A DNA stretch of 64,000 nucleotides from Chaetomium olivaceum (Eukaryota; Ascomycota; Sordariomycetes; Sordariales; Chaetomiaceae), in contig JAYWVB010000082.1 of NCBI GenBank assembly GCA_039881045.1, positions 1 through 64,000 on the forward strand, written 5' to 3'. Under the pieces are notes generated by a model. It had not been told where the DNA came from. It was given only the letters and a program-made list of their open reading frames with translations, and ran no database searches. Shown here in pieces: positions 58,201 to 64,000 of the stretch. Position 1 is the stretch's first letter; the number at the start of each line of letters is the position of its first letter. The position numbers and the translations under genes are program-made.

Positions 58201-61200
58201 GCGTGTCCCCCCATTCCAAGGAAAATGACAGTAATTTTGCGCCATTGAGTCAATGGCCCCAAGTTATGAATTGGTAAAATAATGCGGAAACTGTGGGCGG
58301 TTGTCAGACCGTTCTCTGTTGCCTGACACGGGCAGGTTTCTAAGCCGGATTTTAAGGACTTAACGAACAGTGGCCACCGCCTCTCCGTCGCTAGGGCTTT
58401 CCTCTCTCCGAGCCAACCGAAGGGAATTTCGTTATTATCGGGAAGACACAAGACAATTCGAGAGGGAAAGGCCTACATCTCTGAAGTCCCTCCCTACCTT
58501 ACTCCCCGCGGTTTAGCAAGCGCCGTCGTTCATCCCACATGACCCCCCACCAACACCACACTTATTAGACGAAATGTCGCGAGCGCGGGTCGACACCCTC
58601 CGGCTTGAGACAATAGCCATTTATTTCACTTGCTGTGACTAAAGTGCAATGGCTCACGCGCTTCACATGTTAAAACTGATAGATCATAGCGAGAAACATT
58701 TCATCCCACCGTTACACTCAGGCTCTGATGTCGTCTCTTATCTTATCACCCCGCCTTTGGAGGAGGGGCGCACACGAGGGGCGGTCTGGCTGCCCCTCTT
58801 CCCGCATGGCCCTCCTTCCGTTTCGGGTCGGAAACACTCCAAGCAACAGGGAAACCACTGCAAGACGCCATCCCCTTCCATTGTTGCGAGCCTGTAATAA
58901 TAAATGGAAGCACTTCGGATGATAGTCGAGATGAATTCCTCGAGACAATAGAAAAAGTCCCTGCTGTAGCGCCTACGGTGCATTTGGGCGGCTGCAATGT
59001 GCTCGAATTTTGATGTGCTCAAACTCTGAGACTCTTCCAAGGAAATCATCCATTGGTCAATTGCGCAGCAGCTGCAGGCGGTGTTGACCGCTCTTGAGCC
59101 ACTGCAATCCTGACATTCCACAGCGCTAAAGCCAACGGCACGTTGTCGGTCAATTCCACAGCTTCCCCGCCGCTTCGATTGGTACCAGATCAGCGCTTCG
59201 CTGTGCTGTCCTCACCAACCTCCAAACAAACCAGCCTTCCCTCTGCCTCCTCCTGCAGAGGGAACATGCGGGCTCGGGCAAAAGAACGAACAAGCGTCCA
59301 CCACGACAAGAGAAAGATGCCTGCCAACCCGCTTCCCCGCCGAATGGGCTGCCTCCCGGCGCCCGGGGAAAAATCAGTCTCGAGCCAGGGCAGGCGCATG
59401 AATCCGGTCGCCCTGATTCCCAATTGTCCAATCTCCCACAGCCTTCTCTGTTCAAACAGAGCTAGCTGAGACTGGAAGCCGCAAGAATCCGACCAACCCC
59501 GGGTCTGATCGCCGACCAGGGCCACCCAGAGCTTAATTCTGCCACTTACTGGGCCCTGCAGGATGAGGTGGTGCTCTCATTGCCCTCTGTCGCATGCACT
59601 GCAAATCCGGAAACGAGCAATCAGGTTCCGTCGTCGGCAATTCGAGGGGCATCAACACCCGGGTACCTGGCAGACGGGCCAATCGACGACATTGCCCCAA
59701 AACAACAACATTCCCAGGCACGGTATGCCTGGTGAGGACGACGCGTTGAGTAGTTATCATCAACAAGCCCATGTTGTGTACTGTTAGACCTCCGTCTTCT
59801 GAGTCGGCACTGCCTTGATCACAACGCCCCCGCCTTGCCCGGCCTCAATCACCCCGCTTTCCTCATCCCCCCCTCCGGGTTTCTGTGTGAATCCCATTCA
59901 CGAAACCCGAAACAGGGAGGCGTGGACCTATCAAAACCGGTGCCCCCCTGTTCATCAATGCCAAGGTCCCCAATTGATCACACCCCCCGTTCTTCTTCCC
60001 TGCTCGGGGACGGACGTGATGCAAGGCTGGCCTTTGCCGCTGCCTGCCACACACCCACCACCCCGAATGACTGCTCAGGTGACGAATCGTTTGTGTCAAT
60101 TGACCACCACCCCATGTCTGAGACTTGGTCGGCATTCGTGTGGGAGCTAGTCTGCATCTGTCGCGGCAGGGAGCATGTCAATGGAGGACGAGGCGTCGAC
60201 CTGACGGTGTCATGTCTCACTGCAAAAAGTCATCCCACACCTCTAGTCTCAAATAATCGATCACAGGCACCGGTTAGTGTGATGTGGGAATGGTGTGCAG
60301 ACGGGGCTTGCCTGCAAAAGCAAGGAATGGCCAGATGTGAAGCAGGTTTCGAAACCGAGTTCGATCAGTTCTCAAACCAAAGCTAGCTGGACGAGACTCG
60401 CGGGCGGTGAGGGGGTACGAGGTGAGAGGTGACAGGTCTTCCCCCGTCGGCGGCTTCCGGCATCCCGAGGTGTGAAAAAGGTAGGGCTGAGAGTGAATGT
60501 CGGCCGTCAGGCAGACCATCAAATGTTCCACACGCAATATTCTTGCTTCCCCCACCCCGGTTTCTCTGCTGTTGTGTGCGTGCGTGTCCTCGTCGTCAGG
60601 CAACACGGCAGCGTGCACAAAAGTGCCGGACCAGCCGGGGTGGGGAAGAACACAGGCAGCCCTGCGATGAGTCTTTCGCCGTCTGTCCCATGGTTGTTTG
60701 TGGGCCTCGAGAAACAGGTTCTCTTGTAACCAGGGCGGCAGGGATTGAGATTGGGTTTGATTGGCGATGTAAACAAGGCTTTGATTGCACGAAGCCAGCC
60801 TTGAAAGTCCGCAGGAGATTCTCGCGGGCAAAAGGAGGACATGCGTCGGGGGAGAGCGGTCGCGATCTCAACCACTGGACGAGGACCGGCCACTAGGTGA
60901 GGACTGACCACGTCTTGGAGTTTTTATTGGGCTACCTGGAAAGCCGTTGAGCCAAAAGGTTTGCCTAGACGCAGGGTGTCGGATGCGGCTCTTCAACCAG
61001 AGGGGCTGCCGTGGCGACGTGAACGTAATTTGGCGGGGGTTGGAGGCAGTGCAGTCCCGCAAACAGTGCCGTAATCTCGTTTTCATGGCCATGGACGTGG
61101 GAGTTGCGACACTAGGTCGGGGGAAGGCCAATGCCGTAGCGAACAAGCAGCCCGCCAGCCACTTGCGGGACCGTTTGTGACGCATCGCGAAGGACGCAAC

Positions 61201-61336
61201 AGCGTCTGGCTCAGAGCCTTTGGGATGTCCTACAGAGGAGTTTGCGCGAATCGCTGACGGGCATCATCGAGTCATCCGTAGGATTTCGAGCGCTTATTCG
61301 GTGTGTGGGCTGTGGGATTGGTCCTGCAATCCATCC
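55274..61336. other. Six-kb stretch without recognisable genes
   Basis: The largest gap in the window. All ORFs on both strands are below about 190 codons, overlap each other, and show no motif, signal peptide or splice pattern I can support. It includes the 5' region of the SWIRM gene and the 3' region of the F-box gene. No transposon ends or RIP-like AT-rich decay seen; GC content is close to the surroundings. Confidence 0.5.
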
Positions 61337-63336
61337 TCACGTAAAGTCGTAAACCAGCAGGCTCTCTCGTGCCCCCTTCCCCTCTTTCAGCACAATAACC
61401 ATCTCGTCGTCAAAGCCCACCCAGTTTCTCCTCTCGTCCCAATCATGAGCCGGGTCACCGAGATGGAGGCTGTCATCAGCTGCGAGGGAATTCGGTGCTC
61501 CGCCGCCGCCCGGTGACTGCCAAGGTCGGATCTCGACGCTGCGGCTGCCAACAGCCGATCGTCCTTCAAGCTCCACACGCGCATCTCCTCGCCCCGGGTG
61601 CTGACACTGACAGCCTTACCACGGGCGGTGATTTCGGCATCGCTGATCCCGGAGGTATGGCCCCAGAGCCGGATGCCGTCTGAGATGGAGAGTGACGAGG
61701 CGTTGGACGTGCACATGTGTAGGACGAGGGTGTTGTCTGGCAAAGTTGCCAAAAGGTATGGGTGGGTATAACAAAGAGTAGTAGGCCCGACCTCTGCAGT
61801 TCCCGGCTCAGCGGTGTTCAAAGTCGCTGAAGAACGAGGCTCTCTAAGGCTGCGGTTCGGCCCACGCCGAGGTGTCGCCGGCGGACTGAGCGGGGAGCCA
61901 GAGGTTCCAATCATCTCTACCGGCGTGGTGTATGCGATCCGGGTAGTTGTGATTTCGGGGACAGCTTTGATGCCTAACACGGGCTGGCGAATGTGCAGGT
62001 CTTGAAGCCCGATGGACCAGCCTCGTCGGGTAGTGAAGGTGTAGGCCACAGAGGCAACGGTAGCCTTTCCAGCTCTGCGGATAGACAATGCCAGAGGAGG
62101 CCGTGAAGTATGTGAATCGAGCGATGTTAGGAGATATGGCGACGATAATTTGGCCGTCCTGTCGCTTGGGGCGTCAACCCTCCCATTCTCCTGCTCCACC
62201 CCGCTCATTCTCGGACCTTCAAAGGTGTACAAGGAGATCAGAACTGCGTCGGTGGCGGTCAGCAGGTACGGGTACGAGAAGGCCATCGCCATTAGCCCGC
62301 CGTTGCTAGACTTCTCGTGCTGGTACCGTCGTTCCAAGCGCTTCTCGTTGGTAGACAACCGCCATACTCCAAAGCTGCCGTCGTCAAAGCCCAGCGCCAC
62401 GTCGAGCAGTCCGTGTTCAAACTCGCTCTCGTCAACGGCTATACAACTTGGCGCAGCAGTTGAGCCATGGTCGACAATCCCGATCTTCGCAATCATGCTC
62501 CGGGTCTTGAGGTCCCAGGCGCGAAGTCCCCCGTCGCCATCAGCCGTGAGCGCAAACCCTTCCACCACCTTCACAAGCATTTTTCTCCTCCCTCCGTCCG
62601 CAACCCCGATCTCGTCACCAAGCTTCAGCTCTTCCACCGCACACTTCCCCCTCGCCCAATTATACCGGATCTTATACTGCCGCTTCCAATCCACCAGCCG
62701 CGGCACATCTTGCTCCTTTCCTCTCCCCACCTCTTCCTCGTCCCCTTCCGGCCCACCCCCTATTCTCCTCCTATCTCCATCTCCGCGACGCACAACCTCA
62801 CCCCGCCTCCCATCCGCCCACAGCGTCCTCCTCCCCGAATAATGCAATTTATGCCCCGTCCCTCTAGCTCCACCACCGCCCCCACCCACAGAGCCCTCCA
62901 CACCACTCCCCAGACCAGCCCCGTCCCGAAACCCCGGTATCCGCATCGCCCTCGGCAAGACAAAGCGCGCGTAGTACAGCGCCTTCCACAGCTGGGAATC
63001 ACCGGCAAGACGATAGAAGCGGCGCGACACAGGGGCGACAGCCAGGAGGTGGGGCAGGGCGAGCGAGGAGAGAATGCGCACGAGGAGCTCGTCGGAGAGC
63101 GGAGAGAGGAGGTCGCGGCCTGAGCGGGGGGGGATGGTGGCTGGGTTGGGTTTGGGGGTTGTTTGGTTTTTGGTTTTGTTGTTGCTTTGGGTCGGGGTGG
63201 TTACGGGGAGGAGTCGGCGGCGTTTGGGGCGCGGCGGTGGTGGCATGGTTGCGGCTGTCATCGGGAGGCTGTCGTGGTCGTCGCGGTCGACGCGCCGGTC
63301 GTCGGACTCGGGGCGAGGCCGCTTTGCGCCGGCCAT
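61337..63336 (-). CDS. F-box/WD40 protein, one frameshift near the C-terminus
   Basis: SCF ubiquitin-ligase substrate receptor. Start chosen at 63336 (MAGAKRPRPESDDRR); an upstream in-frame stretch looks like leader. Basic, nuclear-type N-terminus (PPRPKRRRLLP, 36-44). F-box at about 76-122: LSPLSDELLVRILSSLALPHL, VAPVSRRFYRLAGDSQLWKALYY. WDWKRQYKIRYNW-type block (VDWKRQYKIRYNWARG) joins it to the propeller: VVEGFALTADGDGGLRAWDL, GLLDVALGFDDGSFGVWRL, LMAMAFSYPYLLTATDAVLISLY, and HTSGISDAEITARGKAVSVSTRG with MRVWSL. One base is missing near 61553-61562; after it the other frame reads VEIRPWQS, WVGFDDEMVIVLKE and ends SLLVYDFT, the usual family end, with its stop at 61337. Corrected length about 666. 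Confidence 0.85.
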
Positions 63337-63806
63337 GATGTGGGTGGGGGCTGCGGCGCACTTTTGAGACGTTTCCTCACTCCTTCCCTTTGGCTCACGG
63401 CCTCTGAGCCTCGTTCCTATAGCAATGCAGGGCCAGGGCTGTCTCGTTTCTTTTGAGGTTGTTGTTGTCATTGATCGGATCGGCTCGTCCGGGGGTGGCG
63501 GCTATTGTGAAGTCCCATGGCGGAATTGGAGGCAGGGTTGAGCTAAGCTTTTATGGAGCCGGAATCGGCCAGGGTCCAGCTGGTTCAACAATGGAACCGA
63601 TCCACTTTCGAAGGGGGTGCTTTGAGCGAAATCTCACTGGCGCCCCCGGACCTTCTTCCTACCCGACACTAGGTCCTTCCATTCTCGGTTTTATGTTCAT
63701 TATTTCAGTTCATTTTTATTTCATGTTTTTACGCTTCAAAACGTCCATTACACGCTGGGTAGGTAGTTATTAACCAAAATGCTCGGTAAACATCATCTCG
63801 TCCTCC
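63337..63806. other. Intergenic region
   Basis: 470 bases: promoter side of the F-box gene and 3' side of the gluconolactonase-like gene. Nothing coding seen. Confidence 0.55.
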
Positions 63807-64000
63807 TCAATACAACTTCCCCGGAAACGCTCCCTCGACCGCCAAAGTAGCATAGTACAGCTCCGTCTCGGCCAGAATCACCATGCGGCCCTTCCCAGCA
63901 AACTGAAAGTTGGCCGACGTACTCCCAAGATAGATTTTGCCGATCAGCTTCCCAGACGGATTGTACACCTGTACACCGTCGCCACATCCAGCGTACACGT
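63807..64000 (-). CDS. SMP-30/gluconolactonase-like protein, C-terminal part (cut by window edge)
   Basis: Only the last 64 codons are in the window. VYAGCGDGVQVYNPSGKLIGK and SANFQFAGKGRMVILAETELYY correspond to the last propeller blades of fungal SMP-30/gluconolactonase-like lactonases, which hydrolyse aldonolactones using a divalent metal. Stop codon at 63807-63809; the frame is open to the window end. Localisation and start cannot be judged. Confidence 0.75.
   Translation of the reverse strand, partial: VYAGCGDGVQVYNPSGKLIGKIYLGSTSANFQFAGKGRMVILAETELYYATLAVEGAFPGKLY

Overview
The window reads as nuclear DNA of a filamentous ascomycete, most likely a Sordariomycete close to the Sordariales. 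The grounds are GC-rich coding regions, many introns of 50-90 nt with GT(A/G)NGT donors and CTRAC-type branch sites 15-30 nt before the acceptor, monocistronic genes on both strands, and typical fungal families (Zn2Cys6 regulator, 2-methylcitrate synthase, fungal septin, FTA2-like and SWIRM proteins, rhamnogalacturonan acetylesterase). I see no CRISPR array, bacterial-style operon, plasmid or virus.

Layout. 0-16 kb: a broken conserved gene of unknown function (minus), a frame-disrupted glutamine-synthetase-like gene (minus) divergent from mitochondrial 2-methylcitrate synthase, a secreted DUF4360 protein and a 75-residue Cys-rich protein made from two small exons. 16-32 kb is a dense housekeeping block: SSP411/DUF255 protein, dynein light intermediate chain, Bax-inhibitor-1-like membrane protein, CDC11-type septin, WIPI/HSV2-type PROPPIN, RES-complex RRM protein IST3 and ceramide synthase. 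33-44 kb is an accessory stretch: secreted rhamnogalacturonan acetylesterase, remnant of a repeated fungal family, FTA2/kinase-like protein, NAD(P) reductase, copper amine oxidase and an eight-exon Zn2Cys6 regulator. 44-55 kb: C2H2 finger protein, MCP1, ATP-grasp protein, acetate-transporter family protein, mitochondrial-type SDR and a SWIRM protein. 55-64 kb: a six-kb stretch with no recognisable gene, then an F-box/WD protein and the 3' end of an SMP-30/gluconolactonase gene cut by the window edge.

The most striking property is not a new system. About a third of the genes (eight) carry small indels that break otherwise well-conserved reading frames, several of them in homopolymers or short repeats. 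Uncorrected sequence error explains this better than eight independent gene deaths, but the sequence alone cannot decide. The best biological leads are the reductase, amine oxidase and regulator neighbourhood at 36.8-44 kb, two GC-AG introns and a 24-nt exon in that regulator, the hidden Cys-rich gene at 14.55 kb, and the loss of the CxxC motif in the SSP411 protein. I did not find anything I would call a previously undescribed system with confidence.
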